Shown here piece by piece: positions 1 to 55,924 of a stretch of 64,000 bases of DNA. The translations under genes and the position numbers were made by a program. The stretch is from contig NZ_JAHKKG010000003.1 of assembly GCF_018829635.1 (NCBI RefSeq), positions 310,001 to 374,000 on the forward strand, in the 5' to 3' direction. A model generated the notes under the pieces. The model did no database searches, had not been told where the DNA came from, and worked only from the letters and a program-made list of their open reading frames with translations. The first letter of the stretch is position 1. The number at the start of each line of letters is the position of its first letter. This stretch comes from Paractinoplanes bogorensis (lineage in GTDB: Bacteria; Actinomycetota; Actinomycetes; Mycobacteriales; Micromonosporaceae).

Positions 1-1
1 C

Positions 2-41772
<41,771 letters not shown>

Positions 41773-41773
41773 C

Positions 41774-47712
<5,939 letters not shown>

Positions 47713-47716
<4 letters not shown>

Positions 47717-48906
47717 CTACCACCACGCATGACGAGCTTCCGCTGGTCACGCTGGACCAGCCGACCATCATGACGTTCGGCGACCTGCGGCTCGACCTGC
47801 AGAAGCAGGCCGGACTGTGCAAGATCCGGACCCCCGCCGGGCACGAGGCGTGGCTGGTGACCCGGCACGCCGAGGTCAAGGCGCTGCTCAGCGACACCCG
47901 GCTGGGCCGTTCGCACCCCGACCCGGCCAACGCCCCCAAGTTCCTCAACAACCCGATGCTCGACATGCTCATCACCGACGCGCCGCCGGCCGTCGAGCGC
48001 CAGGAGCACATGAAGAAGCAGCGGCTCTACACCGGCAGCTTCGCCGCGCGCCGGGTGCTCGACCAGCGGGCCCGGGTCGAGGCGATCAGCGAGCGGATGC
48101 TCGACGACATCCTGGCCAAGGGGATGCCGGCCGACCTGCACGGCGACTACTCGATGCCGTTCTCGCAGGAAGCCCTGTGCGACATGATGGGCGTGCCCGA
48201 CGCCGACCGCACCGAGCTGCTGAGCATGATGGACCGGGTCGGCAACGCCAACGATGAGGCCGACTCGTACGTGGGCATGGATACGCTGTTCGCCTACTCG
48301 CTGGGCATCGCCGCGAAGGTGCGGGCGAACCCGGGCGACAACGTGATCTCCCGCTTCACCGAGGCCGGCCTGCCCGACCAGGAGATCGCCACCCACATCG
48401 TGGCGCTGCTCTTCACCGGCCTGTCCGGGCTGGCCAGCCACATCGACTACGGCATCACGCTGTTCCTGCGCAACCCCGACCAGCTGGCCCTGGCCATGGC
48501 CGACCCCGAGGTCATGTCGCAGGCGGTCGAGGAGGTGCTGCGGGCCACCATCGGCTCGCCGGTGCTGCCGCGCTACGCCCACGAGGACATCGAGCTCGAC
48601 GGCAAGACCATCAAGCAGGGCGAGCTCGTGATGATCGACTTCTCGCTGGCCAACTACGACCCGCGGGTGTTCGAGGAGCCGTTCGCCTTCCGGGTCAGCC
48701 GCTCGCCCAACCCGCACTTCACGTTCAGCTACGGCATGCGCCACTGCACCGGGGCACCGCTCGTCCGCATCGTGCTGCACGTCGCGTACAGCACGCTGTT
48801 CCGCCGCATTCCCTCGCTGAAGCTGGCCGTGCCGTACGAGGCGCTGCACCGCCACCCCGGCGGCCGGCTCGCCGGCGGCCTCGCGGAGCTGCCGGTCACC
48901 TGGTGA
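47713..48906 (+). CDS. Cytochrome P450 with atypical I-helix, coupled to the terminal PKS
   Basis: 397 residues from the GTG start, overlapping the PKS-C stop by four bases. The heme loop [10 protein letters not shown] fits FxxGxxxCxG with Cys345; EEVLR supplies the ExxR of helix K. The I-helix, however, reads TGLSGLAS (residues 235-242) where family members read AGxETTxN: the acid is Ser238 and the oxygen-activating Thr is Gly239. This suggests substrate-assisted proton delivery, as known for P450eryF (which lacks only the Thr), or chemistry other than simple hydroxylation. It is the only tailoring gene on the PKS transcript, so it is expected to act on the polyketide. Substrate and position cannot be read from the sequence; electrons probably come from the nearby ferredoxin or a housekeeping one. 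Confidence 0.95.
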
Positions 48907-48920
48907 TCTGACACAGCGAA

Positions 48921-48948
48921 AAGCGGCCGGGCACACGCCCGGCCGCTT
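48921..48948. terminator. Bidirectional intrinsic terminator between converging operons
   Basis: A perfect 12-bp stem (48921-48932 with 48937-48948) closes a four-base ACAC loop. It is followed by CTCTTTTC on the plus strand and, on the minus strand, by TTCGC after the stem. It sits in the 64-bp gap between the converging P450 (stop at 48906) and ferredoxin (stop at 48971) genes. Confidence 0.88.
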
Positions 48949-48970
48949 CTCTTTTCGGGGGGATGGGGAC

Positions 48971-49174
48971 TTAGTCTTCGACGAGCACGATCGACTGCGA
49001 CGGGCAGATCATTTCGGCCGTACGGGCGTGGTCGAGCTGCTCGTCACCGGCGGGTTCCTTGTTGAGGACGACGACGTAGCCGTCCTCGTCCTGGTCGAAC
49101 AGCTCGGACGCGGTCAGCACGCATTGCGCGGCCCCGACACACTGCCCCGGCTCGATCTCGATGCGGGCTGCCAT
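48971..49174 (-). CDS. Small [3Fe-4S]-type ferredoxin, partner of the P450
   Basis: 67 residues, acidic, the usual size for actinomycete P450 redox partners. Three Cys ligands are in place: Cys12 and Cys18 (CVGAAQC) and Cys57 (CP near the C-terminus); the position that would bind a fourth iron is Ala, which indicates a [3Fe-4S] cluster. It passes electrons from a ferredoxin reductase (not in this window) to a P450. It starts 16 bases after the stop of the upstream P450 with a GGAGG site in the gap, so the two are made together and probably work together; it could also serve the P450 at 47713-48906. Confidence 0.96.
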   Translation of the reverse strand: MAARIEIEPGQCVGAAQCVLTASELFDQDEDGYVVVLNKEPAGDEQLDHARTAEMICPSQSIVLVED

Positions 49175-49190
49175 GGGAATCCTCCGTTGG

Positions 49191-50366
49191 TTACCAGGTG
49201 ACCGGCAGGGCGTGCAGTCCGTACAGCACGCCGTCGTACTTGAAGGGCAGTTCCTCGACCGGCACCGCGATGCGCAGCGTGGGCACCCGCTCGAACAACG
49301 TCCGGTAGGCCAGTTCCATCTCGACCCGCACCAGGTTCTGCCCGAGGCACTGGTGAATGCCGTAGCCGAACGCGACGTGCGCGCGGGCCGAGCGGCTGGG
49401 GTCGAAGTCGGCCGGGCACGCGTACTGCTTCTCGTCGTGGTTGGCCGCGGCCATCAGCGGCACGATGCCCTCGCCGGCCTTGATGAGCTGGCCGCCGATC
49501 TCGACGTCCTCGATCGCCACCCGCAGGGCCACGATGTCGGCCACCGAGTGGATCCGCAGAATCTCCTCGACGGCCCGGTCGTCGCCGATCCACTCGGGGT
49601 TCTGCATCAGCGTGACCGCGCCCAGCGCGATGTTGTTGGCCGTCGTCTCGTGCCCGGCGATGAGCAGCAGCATGGCGACGCCGGACAGTTCCTCGGTCGT
49701 CAGCACGTCGTTCTTGATGAGCCGGCTGAGCAGGTCGTCGCCGGGCCGCTTGAGGCGCAGCGTGATGAGCCGGTTGATGTAGCGCATCAGGTGCTCGTTG
49801 GCCTTGGTGCGTTCCTCGTCGGTCGACGTGATGGTGACGAGCACCTTCGTCTTTGCCTCAAAGAAGTCCCGGTCGACCGGGGGCACGCCGAGCAGCATCG
49901 AGATGACCAGCGACGGCACCGACAGCGCGAAGTCCTCGACCAGATCGGCCGTGTCTCCCTGGGCCAGCATGGCGTCGATGCTGCGGTCGACCACGTCCTG
50001 GATGGCCGGGCGCAGCTCGCGGATGCGCCGCACGGTGAACTCGGGGATGAGCGCCTTGCGGAACCGGTCGTGCTCGGGGGAGTCGAGCGAGACGAACCAG
50101 CCCGGCACCTCCTTGGCCGACGGGACGCCGCCGGTCTTGAGCGGGCGCGGGAATCCCTCGTGGTCGGGGTTCGAGCTGATCCGCTTGTCGGTCAGGACCT
50201 TGCGGACGTCCTCGTGCCGGGTCACCAGCCAGACGGGCTCGCCGCTGGGCAGGACCGCCCGGGCCAGGCCCTCCCGCTCGCGCATCTCGACGTATTCCGG
50301 CGGCGGGAACGGTTTGCCCGGTCCCCGCAGCAGGAAGGGAACGGTTTCCTGGTCGGTCGTGGACAT
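49191..50366 (-). CDS. Cytochrome P450, CYP105-like
   Basis: 391 residues. The heme loop FGYGIHQCLG (Cys340) followed by QNLVRVE, and the canonical I-helix AGHETT (residues 237-242), resemble CYP105 enzymes, which commonly hydroxylate or oxidise macrolides and other secondary metabolites. EEILR supplies ExxR. It is the middle gene of the glycosyltransferase > P450 > ferredoxin operon: its start lies 13 bases after the glycosyltransferase stop with CGGAGGA in the gap. Expected role is a late oxidation of the polyketide; the position is unknown. Confidence 0.96.
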   Translation of the reverse strand: MSTTDQETVPFLLRGPGKPFPPPEYVEMREREGLARAVLPSGEPVWLVTRHEDVRKVLTDKRISSNPDHEGFPRPLKTGGVPSAKEVPGWFVSLDSPEHDRFRKALIPEFTVRRIRELRPAIQDVVDRSIDAMLAQGDTADLVEDFALSVPSLVISMLLGVPPVDRDFFEAKTKVLVTITSTDEERTKANEHLMRYINRLITLRLKRPGDDLLSRLIKNDVLTTEELSGVAMLLLIAGHETTANNIALGAVTLMQNPEWIGDDRAVEEILRIHSVADIVALRVAIEDVEIGGQLIKAGEGIVPLMAAANHDEKQYACPADFDPSRSARAHVAFGYGIHQCLGQNLVRVEMELAYRTLFERVPTLRIAVPVEELPFKYDGVLYGLHALPVTW

Positions 50367-50379
50367 GGGTGATCCTCCG

Positions 50380-51747
50380 TCAGACGTTGGCCGGCGCGGC
50401 CAGCAGTTCGGTCACGAGGTCGGCCGCCCGGGCCCGCCCGCCCGCGGCGAGCTGAAGCTGACCGAAGGACTCGGCCCTGGCCCGGAACGACTTGTCGGTC
50501 AGGACGCGGGTCAGCTTGTCGACCACGTCGTCGGGCCGGAACGTGTGCGGGTCGTCCAGGCTCAGGCTCACGCCCAGGTCCTGGCCCCGGACGGCCTGGT
50601 CGTAGCAGTCGACCCAGAGCGGGCGCATCACCATCGGCTTACCGAAGTAGAGGCTTTCGTGGTACGCGTTCCCGCCGCCATGGGTGAAGAAGAGCTTGAC
50701 GTTCGGGTGGGCCAGCACGTCGAGCTGCGACGGCACCCACGTCTCGACGCGCAGGTTGGCCGGCCGTTCGGCGGGCAGGAACCGTTGCTGGTCCTCGGGC
50801 AGCTTCCACAGGAACTGGTGCGCTGGCATGCGCCGGGTCACCTCGACGATCGACGCCACCTCGGTCGCGGTGAGCCGGGTGATCGTGCCGAATCCGAGAT
50901 AGACGACCGAGGGATGCTCGTCCAGCCACTCGTTCAACTCGCCCGCCTCGGCCTGCGGAAGTGGGGGGACGAGCGCGCCGACCGTACGGAAGAAGGAAGG
51001 CAGTTCGAACGGATAGTCGAGCTCGGGAATCGAGTAGTTGAGCACGAACTCGGCCTTCTCGACGCGGGTCATCTGCCCCACCGCGGCCGGATCGATGCCC
51101 AGCTCGGCCCGCACGGCGGTGTCCTCGGCGTTGCGCTGCCGCATCGTCGGCGACAGGAACAGCGTCAGCATCCGCCAGCGGAAGAACCGGTTGGCCAGCC
51201 GCTGCACCGGGGTCATCCGGTTGGAGAAACCGGTGTGCGGGACCGGGAAATCGGCCGGCGTGTACGACTTCCCGATCGGCACCAGCGAACTGACCGCGTT
51301 GCTGGGGATGAACGGGTTGCTCAGCACGTACGGAATCTTCTTCGTGATGGCCAGCTGAAAGCCGTACAGGCACATGCTCTCGATGACCATGAGCGCCGGC
51401 CGGATGTCGTCGACGGCCTTCTCGAGCAGGCGGTACTTCTCGGCCAGCAGCCGCGGGACGAAGGTCTTCTCGATGACCGCGCGGCGGGCCTTGAACCGGG
51501 ACTTCTGGGTGACCGCCGCGTAGGTCTCGTCGTCCCAGGTCACCGAGGACAGCTCGGAGATGACGTCGCCGAGCGGAACGAACCGCGCGCCGGTCGCCTC
51601 CACGTCGGCCTTGCGGTTGTCGTCGCTGGCGAAGTACAGGTCCTCGACGCCCCGCCGCGACAGTTCCTCGGCCAGCACGAGCATGGGGTTCAGCAACCCG
51701 CTCTCCGGCATGCTCACGAACAGAACCGGCCCGTGGCGTTCAGTCAT
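50380..51747 (-). CDS. GT1-family (MGT-like) macrolide glycosyltransferase
   Basis: 455 residues, GT-B fold by pattern. The N-terminal half (GPVLFVSMPESGLLNPM) would bind the acceptor; the C-terminal half holds the nucleotide-sugar motif HGGGN at 356-360 with Glu364 and the Asp383-Gln384 pair (DCYDQ). I chose the ATG at 51747 because the family N-terminus begins there; an open frame continues upstream to 52308 but runs antisense to the regulator and shows no homology. It is the first gene of a three-gene minus-strand operon. No deoxysugar biosynthesis genes are in the window, so the sugar is either a common one or made by genes elsewhere. Confidence 0.95.
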   Translation of the reverse strand: MTERHGPVLFVSMPESGLLNPMLVLAEELSRRGVEDLYFASDDNRKADVEATGARFVPLGDVISELSSVTWDDETYAAVTQKSRFKARRAVIEKTFVPRLLAEKYRLLEKAVDDIRPALMVIESMCLYGFQLAITKKIPYVLSNPFIPSNAVSSLVPIGKSYTPADFPVPHTGFSNRMTPVQRLANRFFRWRMLTLFLSPTMRQRNAEDTAVRAELGIDPAAVGQMTRVEKAEFVLNYSIPELDYPFELPSFFRTVGALVPPLPQAEAGELNEWLDEHPSVVYLGFGTITRLTATEVASIVEVTRRMPAHQFLWKLPEDQQRFLPAERPANLRVETWVPSQLDVLAHPNVKLFFTHGGGNAYHESLYFGKPMVMRPLWVDCYDQAVRGQDLGVSLSLDDPHTFRPDDVVDKLTRVLTDKSFRARAESFGQLQLAAGGRARAADLVTELLAAPANV

Positions 51748-51841
51748 GCGTGCATCCTGGCGGCCCGAACTCCGGAAGATTCCTAGTCTTGCCGCTCGTA
51801 CTCTGCGAATCAGGCAGAGACGACACGACGAGGTGGGCGGC
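51748..51841. promoter_or_regulatory. Divergent promoter region between glycosyltransferase and LAL regulator
   Basis: A 94-bp gap between two divergently read starts must hold both promoters. It contains a six-base inverted repeat, CTCTGC (51801-51806) and GCAGAG (51814-51819), with a seven-base spacer, a candidate regulator site. I could not assign -35/-10 boxes with confidence. Confidence 0.5.
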
Positions 51842-54331
51842 ATGGCATCCGGGTTGGCCGAACGGGAGTCGCAGTGGGACACGCTGGACCGGCTCGCCGG
51901 TCTCGCACGGGCCGGCAAGGGCCAGGTCGCGCTGATCTCGGGACCGGTCGCCACCGGCAAGACCACGCTGCTGCAGTTGTTCGGCGAGCACCTGGAGACG
52001 TCCGGCTTCACCTGGCGGCGGGCCATCGGAGCGGAATCAGAAGAGGCTTTGCCGTACGGCGTCACGACGCAACTGCTCGGCCCGGTCGACCCGGACCACG
52101 GCCTGCCCGAGCTGTGCCGGGCCGCGCTCGGCTCGGACGAGCCCGTGCTCATCACCGTCGACGACGTGCAGCACGCCGACGAGCCGTCCCTGGAAGTGCT
52201 GCTGGCCTGCGTCCGCCGGCTCGCCGGGGCCCGCGCCCTCATCGTGCTCACCGACAACGCCGCCCCGGGACCGCTGCACACCGAACTCCTCCGGCACCGG
52301 CACAGCACCCGTCTGGCGGTGGCGCCCCTGAGCGAGACGGCCGTGGGCGACCCGGAGGCGTTCGCGCTGACCGGGGGTAATCCGCTGCTGCTGGCGGCGC
52401 TCGGCGAGGACGCCGGCGAGCCCGGCCCGAACTACCGCCAGGCCCTGCTGAGCTGCGTGCACCGCTGCGGGCCGGAGCAGGCGCGGATCGCCGCCGTGCT
52501 CGGCGATTCGCCGGGGGAGACCCCGCTGCTCACCGCGGCCGGGCTGCTGGCCGACGGACGGTTCCGGCATCCGGCGGCGCGCGCGGCGGTGCTGGCCGAG
52601 ATGACGCCGGGGGAGCGGACCGGCCTGTTCGCGTGGGCCGCGCGACTGCGGCACGAGCAGGGCGCCGACCCGGTCGTGGTGGCCGAGCTGCTGACCGGGG
52701 CCGACCGGGCCGACGAGCCGTGGGCGGGCGCGGTGCTGGTCGAGGCGGCCGAGCAGGCCGTGCAGCGGGAACGCATCGAAGACGCCGTACGGTATCTGGA
52801 ACTGGCCCGGACGACGGCCGAGGGCGCGGCCCGGTCGGCGATCGTCGCCCGGCTCGCGCGGATCGAGTGGCGGATCCGACCGGCCGCGGCCAACCGGCAC
52901 CTGGCCGAGCTGATCACGGCCGACCTCGACGACCGCGACTCCATCAGCCTCGTGCGGCTCCTGCTCTGGTACGGCCGGTCGGACGAGGCCGTTCCCGTCC
53001 TCGAACGGGTGCGCGCGTCCGGCCCCGCCGGGCTGCACGCGCTGGAACTGTGGCTGGCGGCCAATCACCCGCGCCTGGCTCGGCCGGGTACCCCGCCGCA
53101 CGCGGGCGACGACACCCCCGGGGCGGTGGCGGCCGACCGGTCGACCGCCGCGATCCTGGCCGTGCTGGGCCGGAGCGCGGCCGAACCGGCGGTGGCCGAG
53201 GCCGAACTGATGCTGCAGGTGGCCCGGCCCAGCGACAGCCTGGTGTGGGGCGCCGAGGCGGCCCTGCAGGCGTTGCTGGCCCTGCTCTACGCCGACCGGC
53301 TCGATCAGGCCCGCTCGTGGTGCGACAAGTTGCTGGCCGAACCGGGTTCGGTGCCGGAACAGGCCTACCTCACGGCCGTACGGGGGGAAATGGCTCTTCG
53401 CCGGGGTGAGCTCGCGGCCGCGTGGGACGACGCCACCGCCGCGCTCGAGCTGGTGCCGCCGGCCGGGTGGGGTGTGGCGGCCGGGTTGCCGCTGGCGTGT
53501 GCGATCGTGGCGGCGACCCGGATGGGCCGGATCGACGACGCCGCGCGGCTGCTGGCCGAACCGGTGCCGGACGCCATGCTGCAGAGCCGGTGGGGCGTGC
53601 ACTACCTGCACGCGCGGGGCGAGCACTATCTGGCCACCGGGCGGGACTACGCGGCGCTGGCCGACTTCCTGTCCTGCGGCAAGCTGACCGCCGAGTGGGG
53701 TATGGACGTGCCCGGGCTGGTGCCGTGGCGGACCAGCGCCGCCGACGCCTGGCTGCGCAAGAGCGAGAACCGGGCCGAGGTGCGCCGGCTGCTCAACGAA
53801 CAGCTGGCGCGGGTCGGTCCCGGCCCGTCCCGCACGCGTGGGGCGGCGCTGCGTCTGCTGGCCGCGACCAGCCAGGCCCACAGCCGGCCGCAGCTGCTGG
53901 CCGAGGCGGTGTCGATCCTGCGCGACTGCGGCGACCGGTTCGAGCTGGCCCGGGCGCTGGCCGACCTGAGCCGGGCCTACCGGGGTGTCGGGCAGTTGCG
54001 CCGGGCGTCCCCGATGGCCCGCCTGGCCGCCGGGATCGTCGAGGAGTGCGGCGCGGCGATCCTGCACGACGAGGTGCTACCGCTGCGCACCGGGCACGAC
54101 GCCGCCGGCGAACCCGACACCCGGCAGCGGCTGGCCACGCTGACCGAGTCCGAGATGCGGGTGGCCGTGCAGGCCGCGGCCGGGCTGACCAACCGCGAGA
54201 TCGCCGCCAAGCTGCACATCACGGCCAGCACGGTCGAGCAGCACCTGACCCGCGTCTATCGCAAGCTGCACGTCACCCGCCGCCGCGATCTGCCGCCCGA
54301 GCTGCACAGTCACCTGCCGCTGGCGGCCTGA
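51842..54331 (+). CDS. LAL-family LuxR transcriptional regulator, probable cluster activator
   Basis: 829 residues from the ATG with GAGGTGGG just upstream; an in-frame GTG nine bases earlier is less likely. The N-terminus holds an ATPase: Walker A GPVATGKT at 34-41 and Walker B VLITVDD at 102-108. The central part is a long Ala/Leu-rich helical region of the TPR-like kind usual for LAL proteins. The C-terminal 63 residues (767-829) are a LuxR helix-turn-helix with GLTNREIAAKL and TVEQHLTRVYRKL. Such proteins (PikD, for example) switch on macrolide clusters. It is divergent from the glycosyltransferase operon and converges on the starter-unit operon. Length is slightly below the 870-1000 common for the family. 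Confidence 0.95.
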   Translation: MASGLAERESQWDTLDRLAGLARAGKGQVALISGPVATGKTTLLQLFGEHLETSGFTWRRAIGAESEEALPYGVTTQLLGPVDPDHGLPELCRAALGSDEPVLITVDDVQHADEPSLEVLLACVRRLAGARALIVLTDNAAPGPLHTELLRHRHSTRLAVAPLSETAVGDPEAFALTGGNPLLLAALGEDAGEPGPNYRQALLSCVHRCGPEQARIAAVLGDSPGETPLLTAAGLLADGRFRHPAARAAVLAEMTPGERTGLFAWAARLRHEQGADPVVVAELLTGADRADEPWAGAVLVEAAEQAVQRERIEDAVRYLELARTTAEGAARSAIVARLARIEWRIRPAAANRHLAELITADLDDRDSISLVRLLLWYGRSDEAVPVLERVRASGPAGLHALELWLAANHPRLARPGTPPHAGDDTPGAVAADRSTAAILAVLGRSAAEPAVAEAELMLQVARPSDSLVWGAEAALQALLALLYADRLDQARSWCDKLLAEPGSVPEQAYLTAVRGEMALRRGELAAAWDDATAALELVPPAGWGVAAGLPLACAIVAATRMGRIDDAARLLAEPVPDAMLQSRWGVHYLHARGEHYLATGRDYAALADFLSCGKLTAEWGMDVPGLVPWRTSAADAWLRKSENRAEVRRLLNEQLARVGPGPSRTRGAALRLLAATSQAHSRPQLLAEAVSILRDCGDRFELARALADLSRAYRGVGQLRRASPMARLAAGIVEECGAAILHDEVLPLRTGHDAAGEPDTRQRLATLTESEMRVAVQAAAGLTNREIAAKLHITASTVEQHLTRVYRKLHVTRRRDLPPELHSHLPLAA

Positions 54332-54360
54332 CGACCTCGCCGGCCAGGGCCGGGGGGCTC
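54332..54360. terminator. Short GC-rich hairpin between converging genes (weak terminator candidate)
   Basis: CCGGCC (54340-54345) and GGCCGG (54348-54353) can pair around a very short loop. There is no U-tract on either strand. The 29-bp gap separates the converging LAL regulator and monooxygenase genes, so some stop signal is expected here, but the sequence support is weak. Confidence 0.3.
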
Positions 54361-55911
54361 CTACCTCGGGAGGAGGTCGGCGCGCAGCTCCTTGACCAGA
54401 GTGGACAGGTCGGGGCGGGAGGACGCCGTGCCGTACAGGTAGAAGTCGGGGCGCACCAGGGCGCCGACCTGCTTGGTGCCGGTCAGGTAGGGCAGGTAGA
54501 CACCGTCGGTGTCGATGACCTCGTGGTCCTTCAGGTTCCGGTCCGGTACGCGACCCGGCAGCACCCGCACCACGTGCGCGCCCAGCTCCTTGAGGAACGA
54601 CTGGTCGTCCTCGTCGAGCACCAGCCCCGGGTCGAACGTCGCGAACAGCACGAACCCGCGCCCGACCAGGTCGTCGAACATCGCCGTGCGGCCGCCGCGG
54701 GACACCCGGCCCTGGGGGACCAGGTCGCCCGCCAGGCCGGCCACGGCGCCCTCGGCGTTGCGCCGCACGATGCCGTCGGTGAGCGCGAAGTACTGCGGCA
54801 CCCCGGCCTGCGCGGGGTCCTGCTGGCGGGCGAACATGACCCGGTCCCGGACGGCGGCCGCGGCCGGGTCGAGTTCCGAGATCATCTTGCCGACCTCGAT
54901 GGCCAGCTCGGTGGTCCGGCGCACGTGCGGGTCACGCTCCTGCACGTACGCGGTCATCACCTGCGCCGAGGCAACCTCGCGGAGCACCAGGTCGAGCTTC
55001 CAGGCCAGGTTGACCGCGTCGCGGATGCCCGAGCACATGCCCTGGCCGATGAACGGCGGCATCAGGTGGGCCGAGTCGCCGGCCAGCAGCAGCCGGCCCC
55101 GCTTCCAGTCCCGAACGATGCTCGCCTTGAACGTGTAGACGATGTGCCGGGTCAGGTCGGCGTTGTCCGGCGTGACGCCGTGCGGTTCGAGCAGCTCCCA
55201 CATCCGGGCCTCGCTGCTGAGTTCCTCCAGCGACTCGCCCGGCAGGCGCATGAACTCCCACCGCCGGTGGCCGCGACCGCTGGAGACGATGGTGGTGGGC
55301 CGTTCCGGGTCGCAGATCTGCAGATCGTTGGGCTTGAAGGTGCGCGGCTCGTGGAACACGACGTCGCACAGCAACCAGTCGTGCTCGAAGTTGAGGTCCA
55401 CGATGGACGTGCCGATGTGCTCGCGGACGAAGCTGTTGGCGCCGTCGCAGCCGACCACCCAGCTCGCGGTCAGCTCGCCGTTGAGCTCCACGTGATCGCC
55501 GTGGTCGACCAGTTCCGTGACGTCGTATCCGGTGCGCAGTTCCAGGTTGGGCAAGGTCTTGGCGTGCTCGCGCAGCGCCGCCTCGAAGGTGGGCTGGTGC
55601 ATGATGACCGCCTTGGGCCACCCGTCCCGGTCCGGCACGTACGGGTTGTCCAGGTGCAGCAGCGTCTCGCCGGCCGCGTTCAGGAAGTCGTACTCGCCGA
55701 CCGGCTCACCCAGCTCGTACAGGTCGTCGTTGAGCCCGACGGTCGCGAAGTTGCGCGCCGTCTCGCCGTCGAAGGCGACCACCCGCGGGAACGGGTACTG
55801 GTCCTGATAGCGCTCCAGGATCGCCACCCGGTGCCCGCGCTGGGCGACCGCGATGCCCAGCACGAGGCCGACCGGGCCGCATCCGACGATCGCGACATCG
55901 ACGTCGGGCAT
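54361..55911 (-). CDS. FAD-dependent aromatic monooxygenase (MhpA/PheA-like, class A)
   Basis: 516 residues. The FAD site GCGPVG lies at 10-15 (GxGxxG), with the middle DG motif (GCDGANSF) near 159 and the GD motif at 278-279 (AGDSAHLMPP). The C-terminal thioredoxin-like segment (about 400-516, ending with VRPDFYLYG) is typical of enzymes that hydroxylate phenols such as 3-(3-hydroxyphenyl)propionate. A GGAGGAAGAG site precedes the ATG, 13 bases after the DAHP synthase stop. Sharing an operon with starter-unit genes suggests it hydroxylates the hydroxybenzoate ring, free, ACP-bound or in the finished product, possibly leading to a hydroquinone or quinone. A Baeyer-Villiger-like or polyketide epoxidation role cannot be excluded. 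Confidence 0.93.
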   Translation of the reverse strand: MPDVDVAIVGCGPVGLVLGIAVAQRGHRVAILERYQDQYPFPRVVAFDGETARNFATVGLNDDLYELGEPVGEYDFLNAAGETLLHLDNPYVPDRDGWPKAVIMHQPTFEAALREHAKTLPNLELRTGYDVTELVDHGDHVELNGELTASWVVGCDGANSFVREHIGTSIVDLNFEHDWLLCDVVFHEPRTFKPNDLQICDPERPTTIVSSGRGHRRWEFMRLPGESLEELSSEARMWELLEPHGVTPDNADLTRHIVYTFKASIVRDWKRGRLLLAGDSAHLMPPFIGQGMCSGIRDAVNLAWKLDLVLREVASAQVMTAYVQERDPHVRRTTELAIEVGKMISELDPAAAAVRDRVMFARQQDPAQAGVPQYFALTDGIVRRNAEGAVAGLAGDLVPQGRVSRGGRTAMFDDLVGRGFVLFATFDPGLVLDEDDQSFLKELGAHVVRVLPGRVPDRNLKDHEVIDTDGVYLPYLTGTKQVGALVRPDFYLYGTASSRPDLSTLVKELRADLLPR

Positions 55912-55924
55912 CTCTTCCTCCGGT

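Noticed and set aside
51560..51841. Upstream extension of the LAL regulator frame
   Set aside because: It overlaps the glycosyltransferase gene antisense, and the ATPase domain begins about 25 residues after the ATG at 51842, as expected for the family.
51748..52308. 187-codon upstream extension of the glycosyltransferase frame
   Set aside because: It runs antisense to the regulator ATPase domain and lacks glycosyltransferase features; the family N-terminus starts at 51747.
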